DNA of 64,000 nt from Paenibacillus sp. OV219. Lineage in GTDB: Bacteria > Bacillota > Bacilli > Paenibacillales > Paenibacillaceae. Where the stretch lies: assembly GCF_900110075.1 (NCBI RefSeq), contig NZ_FOCJ01000004.1, forward strand, positions 186,001 to 250,000. The letters are read 5' to 3'. This document shows, piece after piece, positions 42,418-51,469 of the stretch. Numbering within the stretch: the stretch's first letter is position 1; the number at the start of each line of letters is the position of its first letter. The notes beneath the pieces are model-generated. The model made no database searches and was not told the origin of the DNA. It worked only from the letters and a program-made list of their open reading frames with translations. Position numbers and translations under genes: made by a program.

Positions 42418-43263
42418 TCAAATTAGCAGCTTTTCCATCACCTGTTGGGCAAGTTCTATGGAGTTCAAATGATTGTCATCCCCAACTGTTGTGCAACTGC
42501 CGGCTGCGAATACACCTGTTATGTTCGTCCGGCCGTATTGATCAATCTTCACGGCCATTGCCGAATCCCGTTCGATAACGCCACCTTTAAGGAAAAAGGT
42601 ACCCGGCAGCCGGCCTTCGTTATAGATTAGCGTATCGCAATGAAGAAACTCTTCAGTCCCGGTCACTCGGTTGCGAACGACTATTCCCTCGACGCGCGAC
42701 GAACCTTTAATATGGATTACGTCGTACTGCTGCTCATCCAACATTGTAAGCTGACAATTGCGCGAACGAAGCATCTGTGCGAGACTCATTGCGATCCGCC
42801 CAGAATTGAACTGAATGATGCGTTCCCCTGGCTTAAAACCACGTTCCAACAGTTGGGCAGCCATTATCGGTGTCATGACGCCTGCCGGACGATCACCGGC
42901 AATTCGGTGGGCTTCGCGCGGCTTCTCAAGCGCCCCTGAAGCAATTAGTACTTTGCGTGCTTTCAGAGTGAGATTCTGATTGGGAGTCTGCACAATGACT
43001 TTGTTGCTTTTGTCCTTGTTATTCGCGAACAACCCAATTGCGGTAGACTGGGTCCAAATCGGATAAGGTAGGTTACGAGCGCGGTCCAGCAGTTTGCGCT
43101 CCTTCTCGAAGTCTGATGAATCCATATAAAAACGGGTAAAGCCTCCAATTTCCTTCTGATAGTCGATAAGCAATACCTGCTCATAGCCTTTATTATGAGC
43201 TTCGATTGCAGCCGTAAGACCAGATATACCCGCGCCGATAATCAACAGCTGCCACTCATCCAC
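42418..43263 (-). CDS. FAD/NAD(P)-binding oxidoreductase (GlpB/HcnB-like)
   Basis: 281 residues. LLIIGAGISGLTAAIEA is the FAD dinucleotide motif; KVLIASGALEKPREAHRIAGDRP (in part) and VFAAGSCTTVGDDNHL are the mid and C-terminal FAD motifs. The start is a GTG placed directly after the upstream stop. It is shorter than alpha subunits of opine oxidases (about 400) but has the same motif order. It probably forms a heterodimer with the GlpA-like protein encoded just before it. Confidence 0.85.
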   Translation of the reverse strand: MDEWQLLIIGAGISGLTAAIEAHNKGYEQVLLIDYQKEIGGFTRFYMDSSDFEKERKLLDRARNLPYPIWTQSTAIGLFANNKDKSNKVIVQTPNQNLTLKARKVLIASGALEKPREAHRIAGDRPAGVMTPIMAAQLLERGFKPGERIIQFNSGRIAMSLAQMLRSRNCQLTMLDEQQYDVIHIKGSSRVEGIVVRNRVTGTEEFLHCDTLIYNEGRLPGTFFLKGGVIERDSAMAVKIDQYGRTNITGVFAAGSCTTVGDDNHLNSIELAQQVMEKLLI

Positions 43264-44694
43264 TTAGTTTCCCTCCTTCAACGCGACATAAGAACGCCTA
43301 ATCCCCTTTAGAGGCTGCCATGGGTGCTGATCGTTCTTATGCTCAACGAACATATCCATAATCTTCGGTATGCAGCAATTTCCCTGGCATTCTCCGAGCA
43401 TTGCGCCAGTTCGGCGTTTAATGCCATCTATTGTCAGAGCTTCGACTGGTCTATGGAGCGCATTGGCAATTTCGCCGCGTGTCACTGATCGGCAGTAGCA
43501 TACGATCTCGCCCGATCCACTCTCATTATCTTCCACAAACAGGTCCGGTAATTCTTGCCCGGCTTCCGAGTTTGGTTGCAGGGATAACCCCGACAGGCTG
43601 AGCTGTTCCAGAACAAGCTGGGCAATTCCAGGAGATGAGGAAATGCCTGTTGAACGGATGCCCGCTGCGTGAATCATCGCCTTGCTCTTGCTGGATGGAC
43701 GAATGACGAAGTCTCCTTCGCTGCATGCAGCCCGTACTCCAGCGAACTGCCGAATACTACTATAGGATCTGGAATCCGGCAGCAGCTTCTCGCAGCCGGC
43801 CAGCACACTTTCGAGCCCTTCATTGCTTGTCGAGCGATCCCACTTATCCTCTTGATCTTCAGCGGTCGGTCCCAGCAGGAACCCTCCAAATACAACGGGA
43901 GCGACCAAAATCCCCTTGGATTTAGCATTTGGCACAGGCAGTACAATTTGTGAGATCGGCAAGGGGTCTTCCGTCAAGATGAACTGGCCTTTTCGCGGAG
44001 TGATCGTGAAGCTGTCATCGCCAATCATTCGCGCAATCTCATCGGACCAAAGTCCAGCTGCATTGACAATATAGCTTGCATCTATGAAGCTACCATCCTC
44101 CAAGTGAACTCGGAACCGAGACACATCAAGCGATTGTGTCGAATCTCGCATCTCAATGCTTACTACACCGTTGCTTAATGTCAGCTCCGCCCCATTGAGA
44201 ACTGCCCTTTCGGCAAAAGCACGAGTCGTCCAAAACGGATCGCATATCCCCTCGTTCATAACAAGCAATCCGCCAATTGCTTCCCCAGTCAGTCCCGGAT
44301 TTGCTTCCAGCAGTTCTTCTTTGCCCAGCCACTGAACCTCTACTCCATTAGCCGCCGCATTTGGTATGTACTTTTGGACAATGACTTCTTTCTCTTCTTC
44401 ATTTCTCGCCACCATCACAGCACCGCAAGGCAAGAAGGGTATTCGTAAGTTTGCGATTAAATCCGGCCATAGCTCCTGCGAGCGCCTGAGACAATCGGCT
44501 TCAATCGTCCCTGGTTTTGCATCGAATCCGGTGTGGATGATTCCACTGTTCGCTTTACTTGTTCCCTCGCAAATATCAGGCTGCTTTTCAATAAGCAGAA
44601 GATCGAGCTGGTAGAACGAAAGAGCATGTAAAATTGCACTCCCGACTACTCCGCCTCCTATTACGACTACATCCTTGACCAAATGTGGTTCCAT
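43264..44694 (-). CDS. GlpA-like FAD dehydrogenase with C-terminal BFD-type [2Fe-2S] domain
   Basis: 476 residues. Residues about 9-35 carry VVVIGGGVVGSAILHAL; the DAO-type catalytic domain extends to near 380 (GTSKANSGIIHTGFD, VNAAGLWSDEIARM, IRSTGISSSPGIAQ). The tail has CYCRS and GECQGNCC, the four-cysteine BFD-like cluster site. Anaerobic sn-glycerol-3-phosphate dehydrogenase subunit A and its Thermotoga relatives share this layout. First gene of a seven-gene operon reaching to mgtC, with AGGAG before the ATG. It should oxidise a polyol phosphate, passing electrons to the quinone pool. Confidence 0.87.
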   Translation of the reverse strand: MEPHLVKDVVVIGGGVVGSAILHALSFYQLDLLLIEKQPDICEGTSKANSGIIHTGFDAKPGTIEADCLRRSQELWPDLIANLRIPFLPCGAVMVARNEEEKEVIVQKYIPNAAANGVEVQWLGKEELLEANPGLTGEAIGGLLVMNEGICDPFWTTRAFAERAVLNGAELTLSNGVVSIEMRDSTQSLDVSRFRVHLEDGSFIDASYIVNAAGLWSDEIARMIGDDSFTITPRKGQFILTEDPLPISQIVLPVPNAKSKGILVAPVVFGGFLLGPTAEDQEDKWDRSTSNEGLESVLAGCEKLLPDSRSYSSIRQFAGVRAACSEGDFVIRPSSKSKAMIHAAGIRSTGISSSPGIAQLVLEQLSLSGLSLQPNSEAGQELPDLFVEDNESGSGEIVCYCRSVTRGEIANALHRPVEALTIDGIKRRTGAMLGECQGNCCIPKIMDMFVEHKNDQHPWQPLKGIRRSYVALKEGN

Positions 44695-44749
44695 ATCGGA
44701 TGACTCCTTCTCACTCGGGATGCGAATGTGGCATTTTTATCAATTTCAA

Positions 44750-44802
44750 GCAACAATGTTGCATTATGTGTTGTTTTAAATTCTAATGCAATATAAAACA
44801 AC
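44750..44802. promoter_or_regulatory. Two palindromes in the divergent promoter region
   Basis: GCAACAATGTTGC (44750-44762) is a perfect odd-length palindrome. GTTGTTTTA (44770-44778) and TAAAACAAC (44794-44802) form a 9-bp inverted repeat around 15 bases. Both lie upstream of the glpA-like operon and the divergent glycosidase-like gene, so they are good candidates for the DeoR operator. Confidence 0.5.
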
Positions 44803-44968
44803 GGTCAAATGTTTTTTTATATATTTTTCTTCTTGTACAAGCTCATCCATTAAACTAAAATGGTTCATAATACCACATTCAATCTCTTCAAACCTCCCCC
44901 CACGCAGATATACTTACACAATTATGTCAGTTCTAGCAGCAGGCCAATCAACAACATGGAGGGCCGTC

Positions 44969-46267
44969 ATGGACAATTTGAGTTGGATACGAGATAAAGA
45001 TATTCGCAGAGGCGTCAACGACGCCATTCAAAAAACGCTAACTCCCGCCCTTTCAGAAAAGCTCTTCCCCGGACACTTTATGGTTGAAGCGGACGGCGAG
45101 CATTTCGGCCAAACGTGGGTGTTTCCTGGTCTGGATGCTTGGGAGATTTCCGGCGCTTATCTTCTAATGGGCAAGATACGCGCAGTATTGGATTATTTTG
45201 ATTTCGCCCATGCGTCTCAAAGGGAAGACGGCCATATTCCATTTGCCGTCTTCCCCATTGATAAACCTCCCGTAGCGGAAGGGGCTATTAAGAATATCCG
45301 ATACCCTGAGGATATGTTTACGTATGCCCCCATTCAAAGGGAAGGTCAACCTCCCCACTCAAACATGTCGGCTCAGCAGTGGATTGGACTCTTCGAGCAT
45401 TGGGTACCGAACAATCCGCTAGGTGTACTGGGGCCGATATCATATTTGCTGACGGGGGAGGACATCATGTCCTTCACCAATGACGTGAACTGGCTGCGTG
45501 AGAAAATCGGCTCGCTCGAGCAAGCCGGACGGTATGTGCTTTCTTGCAAATGCGAGAACGGACTTATAGATGGAGCAGGCTTTTACATGGAAATGTATTC
45601 TCGCCATAAATGGGACGGCGTCACGCAATGCTACGCCATCCATGCATTCCACCGCTTGGCCGGGTTGCATCAGAAGCTAGGAGACGAGGAGACTGCAGCC
45701 CTCTGGCTCTCGAATGCGAACGAATTACAAACACATTTCCAGGAGTTCTTCTGGCAGGAAGACCATTACGCAGAATATATCCACCCCGAGCATGGGATCG
45801 TTGATTTCCACGGCCTAACCGATGTCAATTGGGCAGCGGTCGCCTTTGGTATCGCTGACGAGGAGCAGTCGGCGTTGGTCTGGAATGTTATGACACGCGA
45901 GCACCGGTTCTGGCGCGGGGATTTTCCAACTCAGGTCATTTCAGTCGCGTACCTTTTTCGGGATTGGGAAATTGCAGAGCGTATGCCGTTTCAAAGCTTA
46001 AGCATGGGAGAGCTTCATGACGTTGCCGCAATGGGCCGAGTTTGGTATCTGGAGGCAATGGCGTGCATACGCATGAACGATACCGCTCGGCTGGTGAAAT
46101 CAGTTGAGCTTGTCTGCGCGATGGGAGCTCGTTTCGGCGGCTACTGGTTCGAGCGATACCAGCCACTGCAAACTTGGGATGTATTTCCGACAGGTGCGAA
46201 GCGATATTGCGAATACGCTGCCATATTGACGAGGATTGTGCTTGGAAATCAGCATATTTTCAGCTGA
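44969..46267 (+). CDS. Probable (alpha/alpha)6 glycosidase-like protein
   Basis: 432 residues from the ATG at 44969 (GGAGG seven bases upstream; the frame is open from 44786 but that part is low-GC promoter sequence). No signal peptide. Aromatic and acidic blocks (FPGLDAWEISGAYLL, ASQREDGHIPFAVFP, YSRHKWDGVTQCYAIHAF, FHGLTDVNWAAVAFG, RYQPLQTWDVFPTGAKRYCEYAA) match the six-hairpin glycosidase pattern. The family number is not assigned. It lies just ahead of a GH2 gene on the same strand, with which it is probably co-expressed. Confidence 0.65.
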   Translation: MDNLSWIRDKDIRRGVNDAIQKTLTPALSEKLFPGHFMVEADGEHFGQTWVFPGLDAWEISGAYLLMGKIRAVLDYFDFAHASQREDGHIPFAVFPIDKPPVAEGAIKNIRYPEDMFTYAPIQREGQPPHSNMSAQQWIGLFEHWVPNNPLGVLGPISYLLTGEDIMSFTNDVNWLREKIGSLEQAGRYVLSCKCENGLIDGAGFYMEMYSRHKWDGVTQCYAIHAFHRLAGLHQKLGDEETAALWLSNANELQTHFQEFFWQEDHYAEYIHPEHGIVDFHGLTDVNWAAVAFGIADEEQSALVWNVMTREHRFWRGDFPTQVISVAYLFRDWEIAERMPFQSLSMGELHDVAAMGRVWYLEAMACIRMNDTARLVKSVELVCAMGARFGGYWFERYQPLQTWDVFPTGAKRYCEYAAILTRIVLGNQHIFS

Positions 46268-46370
46268 ACGCGATGCTCGTTATACTGTCGAGGATTATGA
46301 AAAATAGACTGTTGCGTCTCACAACATTCTGGTTAGTCGTTGAGAGCTTTTAGACCCAAGGAGGATCGTT

Positions 46371-48683
46371 ATGAACCAAAGCATGACCTTAAACGGAAAG
46401 TGGAAATTGTACTATGGCTTGGAAGAAGGTGAGATGCCTGCGGTACTAGCAGATGTTAAAGCACGTAATTGGCCCGCCATTGAGGCATCTGTTCCGGGAA
46501 ATGTGGAACTCGATTTGGTTAGAGCCGGAGTCGAGGACGATCCGTACATAGGGCTTAATCTATATCAATTTAGCAAGTATGAATATTTTCAATGGTGGTT
46601 CGAAAGAGAGTTTCAGCTTCAAGACGATTTCCAAGGAAAAGATATTGTGATCAAACTGCACGGACTGGATACATTCGGAACGATATGGGTCAATGACGCG
46701 TTAGCGGGAACGACAGATAACATGATGATCGAGCATGAGTGCGATATCACACGCTATGTTCGCTTCGGTGAAACCAACCACATTGCCATCCGGATCGAAT
46801 CAGCCATGAACAAGATCAGAGACAAAGAATTTCCCGTGAACCTATGTATGTCCGAGCGTCACGACGAATTGGTGTGGCTTCGTAAGCCGGCGCATTCCTT
46901 CGGCTGGGACATTGCTCCCCGCTTGCTCTCTGCAGGGATCTGGAGAGATATCGAAATAATAGCCCAGGAGAAGACGCGTCTGACAGATGTGTATTACGCA
47001 ACGCAACAGTTACACGGAAACAGCGCTCAAATGGCTGTTCGCTATCGATTTACGACCGACAAAACTTATCTCAACGATTTTTCGATCAGAATCAAAGGGG
47101 TAAGCGGAGAGCATAGCTTTGAACACGAGGCGAATACGAAATTCGTATCGGACGGATTTTCTTTCGATGTACCGAACCCGAAGCTGTGGTGGCCCAAGGG
47201 ATACGGGGATGCAAACTTATATGAGGTCACGTTTGTTTTGCTTTATAAGGGACAGCCGATAGATAGCAGAACAGAGAATATCGGCATTAGAGTCCTCGAA
47301 TTGAAGACCGCATTCGAGCCTGGCGATGCCGGGGAATTCCAAATCATAGCTAACGGCATTCCGATATTCGCCAAAGGTACGAACTGGGTGCCGCTCGATG
47401 CTCTGCACAGCCGGGACAAAGAGCGATTGCAGCAAGCACATGATTTGCTCACGGATTTGGGCTGTAACATCGTTCGATGCTGGGGCGGCAACGTTTATGA
47501 GGACCATGAATTTTTCGAATTATGTGATCGAAGAGGGATGATGGTTTGGCAGGACTTTGCGATGGCTTGCGCGATTTATCCCCAGAACGAAGAGTTTGCC
47601 GATATGATCCGCAAGGAAGCTGTAAGCATCGTCAAAAAAATGCGTAATCATCCCTCGATTCTCCTTTGGGCAGGAGATAATGAGATCGACCAGCTGTACT
47701 ATCATAAGGGTTACGTCCTTCCCCATTCGCGTTATAACCGAATATCGAGAGACGTGCTTCCGAATGTAGTGGGAAGCCATGACCCATTCAGGAACTATCT
47801 GCATTCGTCACCTTATATTCCGGATCACATCATAGGTGATTTGAATGTTCCTGAGCAGCATAACTGGGGACCTCGGGATTATTTCAAGGGGGACTTCTAC
47901 AAACATACTACCGCACATTTTATTAGTGAAATCGGTTATCATGGTTGCCCTGCTGCATCGTCAATTAAGAAGTTCATTTCGCCTGATCAGTTGTGGCCTT
48001 ACCAAAACAACGATGAATGGGATACTCACAATACCGAGTATATCCCCTTCGAGAAACGCTACTATAATCGCAACGAGCTGATGGCCAATCAAGTTGAAAT
48101 TTTATTCGGGCATGTACCTGGCACACTTGAGGAATTTGCATTAGCATCACAGATTTCCCAGGCCGAGGCTAAAAAGTTTTTCGTGGAGATGGTACGTCTT
48201 CGCAAGTGGCGCCGGACCGGAGTAATTTGGTGGAATGCCTTAGATTGCTGGCCTCAATTTTCCGATGCCGTAGTCGATTACTACTTCAACAAAAAGCTCG
48301 CTTATCATTATCTTAGGAGAGTACAGGCTCCTGTATGTTTGATGATGTCTGAAATCGAAAACTGGCATCATAGAGTTATCCTTGGCAATGATAGTCTTGA
48401 AACCGGGCTCGTCTCGTATCATGTCGAGGATGGAGATACAGGGGAGATTCTGCTCCAAGGTCAAGTGATGATGAAAGCGAACGAAAATGTGGAAGTAGGG
48501 TCTATCAGGACGATGGAAGGAAAAAAGAGACTCTATCTATTGAAGTGGAAATACAATTCAATCGAATGCGCCAATCACTATATTTCGGGACTTGTTCCGT
48601 TTGATTTGAATCAGTACAAGAAATGGCTGACGATCATTGAAGCCTTACCGGAGGCGTTCTCCTCTGAAAAATGCTATTCCTGA
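46371..48683 (+). CDS. Beta-mannosidase-like glycoside hydrolase, GH2
   Basis: 770 residues, cytosolic. Jelly-roll N-domain (LNGKWKLYYG, ASVPGNVELDLVRAG, FEREFQL), immunoglobulin-like domain, then TIM barrel. The acid/base glutamate is in LLWAGDNEID and the nucleophile is predicted in HFISEIGYHG. WLRKPAHSFGWDIAPRL is characteristic of beta-mannosidases. AAGGAGG precedes the ATG. Total length is below the usual 800-850, so a C-terminal Ig domain is reduced. It would release mannose from imported manno-oligosaccharides or N-glycan fragments. Confidence 0.88.
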   Translation: MNQSMTLNGKWKLYYGLEEGEMPAVLADVKARNWPAIEASVPGNVELDLVRAGVEDDPYIGLNLYQFSKYEYFQWWFEREFQLQDDFQGKDIVIKLHGLDTFGTIWVNDALAGTTDNMMIEHECDITRYVRFGETNHIAIRIESAMNKIRDKEFPVNLCMSERHDELVWLRKPAHSFGWDIAPRLLSAGIWRDIEIIAQEKTRLTDVYYATQQLHGNSAQMAVRYRFTTDKTYLNDFSIRIKGVSGEHSFEHEANTKFVSDGFSFDVPNPKLWWPKGYGDANLYEVTFVLLYKGQPIDSRTENIGIRVLELKTAFEPGDAGEFQIIANGIPIFAKGTNWVPLDALHSRDKERLQQAHDLLTDLGCNIVRCWGGNVYEDHEFFELCDRRGMMVWQDFAMACAIYPQNEEFADMIRKEAVSIVKKMRNHPSILLWAGDNEIDQLYYHKGYVLPHSRYNRISRDVLPNVVGSHDPFRNYLHSSPYIPDHIIGDLNVPEQHNWGPRDYFKGDFYKHTTAHFISEIGYHGCPAASSIKKFISPDQLWPYQNNDEWDTHNTEYIPFEKRYYNRNELMANQVEILFGHVPGTLEEFALASQISQAEAKKFFVEMVRLRKWRRTGVIWWNALDCWPQFSDAVVDYYFNKKLAYHYLRRVQAPVCLMMSEIENWHHRVILGNDSLETGLVSYHVEDGDTGEILLQGQVMMKANENVEVGSIRTMEGKKRLYLLKWKYNSIECANHYISGLVPFDLNQYKKWLTIIEALPEAFSSEKCYS

Positions 48684-48690
48684 AATAAAA

Positions 48691-48722
48691 AAAAGCACCT
48701 CGTTTCGGGTGCTTTTTTGCTT
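48691..48722 (+). terminator. Terminator of GH2 gene
   Basis: AAAAGCACC (48691-48699) pairs with GGTGCTTTT (48708-48716) and continues into a T-rich tract, directly after the stop. Confidence 0.88.
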
Positions 48723-48742
48723 GCCTGGCGTAAGCTCAGACT

Positions 48743-48917
48743 TCGTTAATCTGCAGTCCGTCATAGGCGACCTGAACGTTGAAACCGCTTTAATCAGCGC
48801 CGGAGCTATCGTCCACGCCATAATTTCTGCTTCTTTACGTCTGCCTAAAGCACGCATAACGTTCCCGAGCGAGTGCCCTCCGAGTCCAAGTGTGGATACA
48901 TTCGGGATGCTTTTCAC
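48743..48917 (-). pseudogene. Hybrid gene remnant: unknown gene start joined to an MBL-protein tail
   Basis: A GTG at 48917 overlaps the stop of the AraC gene as GTGA, and about 40 codons follow (SIPNVSTLGLGGHSLGNVM). They then run into a segment whose other frame reads SGFNVQVAYDGLQINEV, nearly identical to the C-terminus of the MBL protein at 36876-37742 and out of frame with the GTG. A TAA replaces its glutamine codon. This marks an old deletion or recombination that fused two genes. The first part is unrecognised. Confidence 0.5.
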
Positions 48918-50005
48918 ATCCCCCGTTCTTCTATGGCTTGAATCATTTTTATGTATTGCGTATCTCCTAGTCCGTAGTGAGGAAATAGACTAAATAATTG
49001 TTGCAATAATTCATCCTGAGGCATACCTAAATGCTTCTTGATAAATGCTGTGATTTCATTATCTTCCTTTAAATATTCTAAATACAAACGGATTCCCTGG
49101 TACATCACAGGCATTAAATTCGCTTCAGGCAAATGATGATGAATCAAAACCTGTTGATAGATTTCTTTATAGCCTTCTAGCAGGATGTCCGTTTCTTCCA
49201 CTTCATAAGTCATTTCCTTAACCATATGGAAATACACTTTTCCTTCATATCCCTCTTGTTCTAGATAGGCCAGTACGGTCAGCAAATTCATTTGACAGAA
49301 CATGTCATCACCAAACCATAGAACCATGCATTTGTATTTGTTTTCAAACAGAGGTTTTAAAGGAGTCACGGTAATCCGCTCATAATCTTGTACAGACACC
49401 TGATGTCCGGAAGCTCTCATTTTAATAAATTCATCGCTGAAGATCGAACAAGTAGTATCATTTGAACACATCGCTTCATTAAAGGGGACATAATCACTTT
49501 TCTCCATAAGCTGATGATTATAAAATTGTTCATACATCATTTGTCCATTTAAGATATTCAATATATCTTGATCAAATTGATCATGGAGGATATTTTGCAA
49601 AGCTCCAATCTTTAATTTCTGAGATATGTCCATCGAGAAACCGTCCTTTCTACTATTGATAATAAATTTCACATAAGTCTGCAATGGTTGTGGGGTTTTT
49701 CTAAAGACGCTAGGACTGATACCAAATGTCCCTTTAAATGCTCTGGAAAAAGCTTCTTGAGATAAAAATCCATATTTAAATGCTATATCAATCGTTTTTT
49801 GATTTGTATCTTTCAGTTCGATGGAAGCAAGATATACTTTTCTAAGTGACATATATCTTTTTATGGTGATTCCGGTCAGTTGATGAAATTTGAAAGAACA
49901 GTAATACGGAGAATACCCCAATTCGTTACCTAAATTTTCTAATGAGAAATCTTCAAAGAGATGATCCTCAATCCAATCAACCATCTCCTGCATCGTATTG
50001 TTCAT
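48914..50005 (-). CDS. AraC-family regulator with N-terminal DNA-binding domain
   Basis: 363 residues from the ATG at 50005 behind AGGAGGAGG. Two helix-turn-helix motifs sit at the N-terminus (SLENLGNELGYSPYYCSFKF and IDIAFKYGFLSQEAFSRAFK), the reverse of the usual AraC order; the remaining 250 residues are a ligand-binding or interaction domain that I do not recognise. The gene is markedly more AT-rich than its neighbours and sits beside a fused remnant, so it was probably acquired. Its own former partner gene, translationally coupled, is the truncated one. Confidence 0.8.
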   Translation of the reverse strand: MNNTMQEMVDWIEDHLFEDFSLENLGNELGYSPYYCSFKFHQLTGITIKRYMSLRKVYLASIELKDTNQKTIDIAFKYGFLSQEAFSRAFKGTFGISPSVFRKTPQPLQTYVKFIINSRKDGFSMDISQKLKIGALQNILHDQFDQDILNILNGQMMYEQFYNHQLMEKSDYVPFNEAMCSNDTTCSIFSDEFIKMRASGHQVSVQDYERITVTPLKPLFENKYKCMVLWFGDDMFCQMNLLTVLAYLEQEGYEGKVYFHMVKEMTYEVEETDILLEGYKEIYQQVLIHHHLPEANLMPVMYQGIRLYLEYLKEDNEITAFIKKHLGMPQDELLQQLFSLFPHYGLGDTQYIKMIQAIEERGM

Positions 50006-50083
50006 AAGCACCTCCTCCTACATGTATTATAAAAGAAATGATTATCGTTTTTTTGATATAAGTTGTGTTTGTTGAAAATAAAA

Positions 50084-50117
50084 ATGCCGCATGACTCCAA
50101 TGGAAGTCATACAGCAT
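50084..50117 (-). terminator. Terminator of the binding protein/Gfo operon
   Basis: The stem ATGC...ATGACT / AGTCAT...GCAT, with a TTTTATTTT tract on the minus strand, lies 35 bases after the Gfo/Idh/MocA stop. Confidence 0.75.
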
Positions 50118-50150
50118 CTTCAGCAAAATTGTAAAATGAGAAATGAGAAC

Positions 50151-51443
50151 TTACTTGAAATTCACCAAGCTCTTCACATGAACCGGCAGCCCAGTGCGAA
50201 TCGATTGATTCGCCGCGATGCCTGTTAGAATAGACCGGGCGCCGTCAATGTGATTGGCTGCCCGTTTGAAGCGATCTTCTTCTGGTTCACCGAACAGGTC
50301 ACGAAGAAGAATAGGATCACCACCGCCATGTCCGCCGTCTCCGTCCTCCACTTCTACCTCGTAAGGCCGCTTAAACATCGGATGAACGATAATGGACTGG
50401 GTTTCTAATGCGCCTTCATCTTCCTTACTGCCGCCAGAATTTATGTATGCCCGCTCCAATATCTCCATTTCAATTCGCCCTTTGCTGCCGTTAAACGCGA
50501 TGCGATAGCCTTCATAAGGCAAGTAAGCATTCAGGGAGTAAGTTAGAATCGCTTTGTTGTTGTAACGAACCATAACCCCCATCGTATCCTCGATGCTGAT
50601 GCCGTCTCCGAATACGCTCTGATCCCGTCTGTATCCATCCTCATGCTCGGCATCTAAGTACATTTCCTTCAGATGCTGATTCTCATCAAGCTGCAATCCG
50701 AACGGATCTTCCTTCGCAATCGGATTGCCAGTGCCCCGCTCATAGAAGCTGGTCACTCCCCGCTTCTCCGCATTCTCTCGTCCATAAAATGACAAATTAC
50801 CGAAAGCAAACACGGTTTCTGGCTGCGCGCCAATCCAGAAATTCACAAGATCAAAGTGATGGGTCGATTTATGTACAAGCAGCCCTCCGCTGTTGCGTTT
50901 GTCGCGATGCCATCTGCGGAAGTAATCCGCACCATGCCTTGTATCGAGCATCCATTCAAAATGAACCGAAAAGATATCGCCGATGACGCCGTCCTCGATG
51001 AGCTCGCGCGCCTTCGTATGATGCGGTGCATAACGGTAGTTGAATGCGACCCGCATGCGGCGGCCTGTACGTTCAACAGCATCCAGAATATCCTGGCACT
51101 TGTTCTCATCCACCGTCATCGGCTTCTCAGTAATGACATCGCAGCCAAGCTCCATCGCACGAATAATATACTGATGATGCGTACGGTCGATGCTTGTCAC
51201 AATGACAACATCAGGCTTCTCAGCTTCGATCATCTGGTCAAACTGGTCCGGTTTGTAAGTCCGAACCGCCGCCCCGCCATAGCTCTCCGTCAGCCGCTTA
51301 TTCGCATAATTCATTCGTGTCTGATTCATATCACAGAAGGCGAGCAGCTCTGACGTATGCTTGTAAGTTGTTGCAATTGCCTCGTAGAAGAACTCTGCCC
51401 TGCCTCCGGCACCAACGATTACATACTTCTTCTTATTATTCAT
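50151..51443 (-). CDS. Gfo/Idh/MocA family oxidoreductase
   Basis: 430 residues. N-terminal Rossmann motif VIVGAGGRAEFFYEAI; the EKP catalytic motif is intact (VITEKPMTVDENKC); the GGLLVHKSTHHFDLVNFW segment carries the histidine pair. An insertion around 230-290 makes it longer than the usual 340-380. Members oxidise or epimerise sugars with NAD(P). It follows the binding-protein gene by 26 bases, implying that the imported glycan is modified by this enzyme. It differs from the EKP-less paralogue at 25846. Confidence 0.9.
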   Translation of the reverse strand: MNNKKKYVIVGAGGRAEFFYEAIATTYKHTSELLAFCDMNQTRMNYANKRLTESYGGAAVRTYKPDQFDQMIEAEKPDVVIVTSIDRTHHQYIIRAMELGCDVITEKPMTVDENKCQDILDAVERTGRRMRVAFNYRYAPHHTKARELIEDGVIGDIFSVHFEWMLDTRHGADYFRRWHRDKRNSGGLLVHKSTHHFDLVNFWIGAQPETVFAFGNLSFYGRENAEKRGVTSFYERGTGNPIAKEDPFGLQLDENQHLKEMYLDAEHEDGYRRDQSVFGDGISIEDTMGVMVRYNNKAILTYSLNAYLPYEGYRIAFNGSKGRIEMEILERAYINSGGSKEDEGALETQSIIVHPMFKRPYEVEVEDGDGGHGGGDPILLRDLFGEPEEDRFKRAANHIDGARSILTGIAANQSIRTGLPVHVKSLVNFK

Positions 51444-51469
51444 TTATTCATCCCTCGCATTCATTATAA

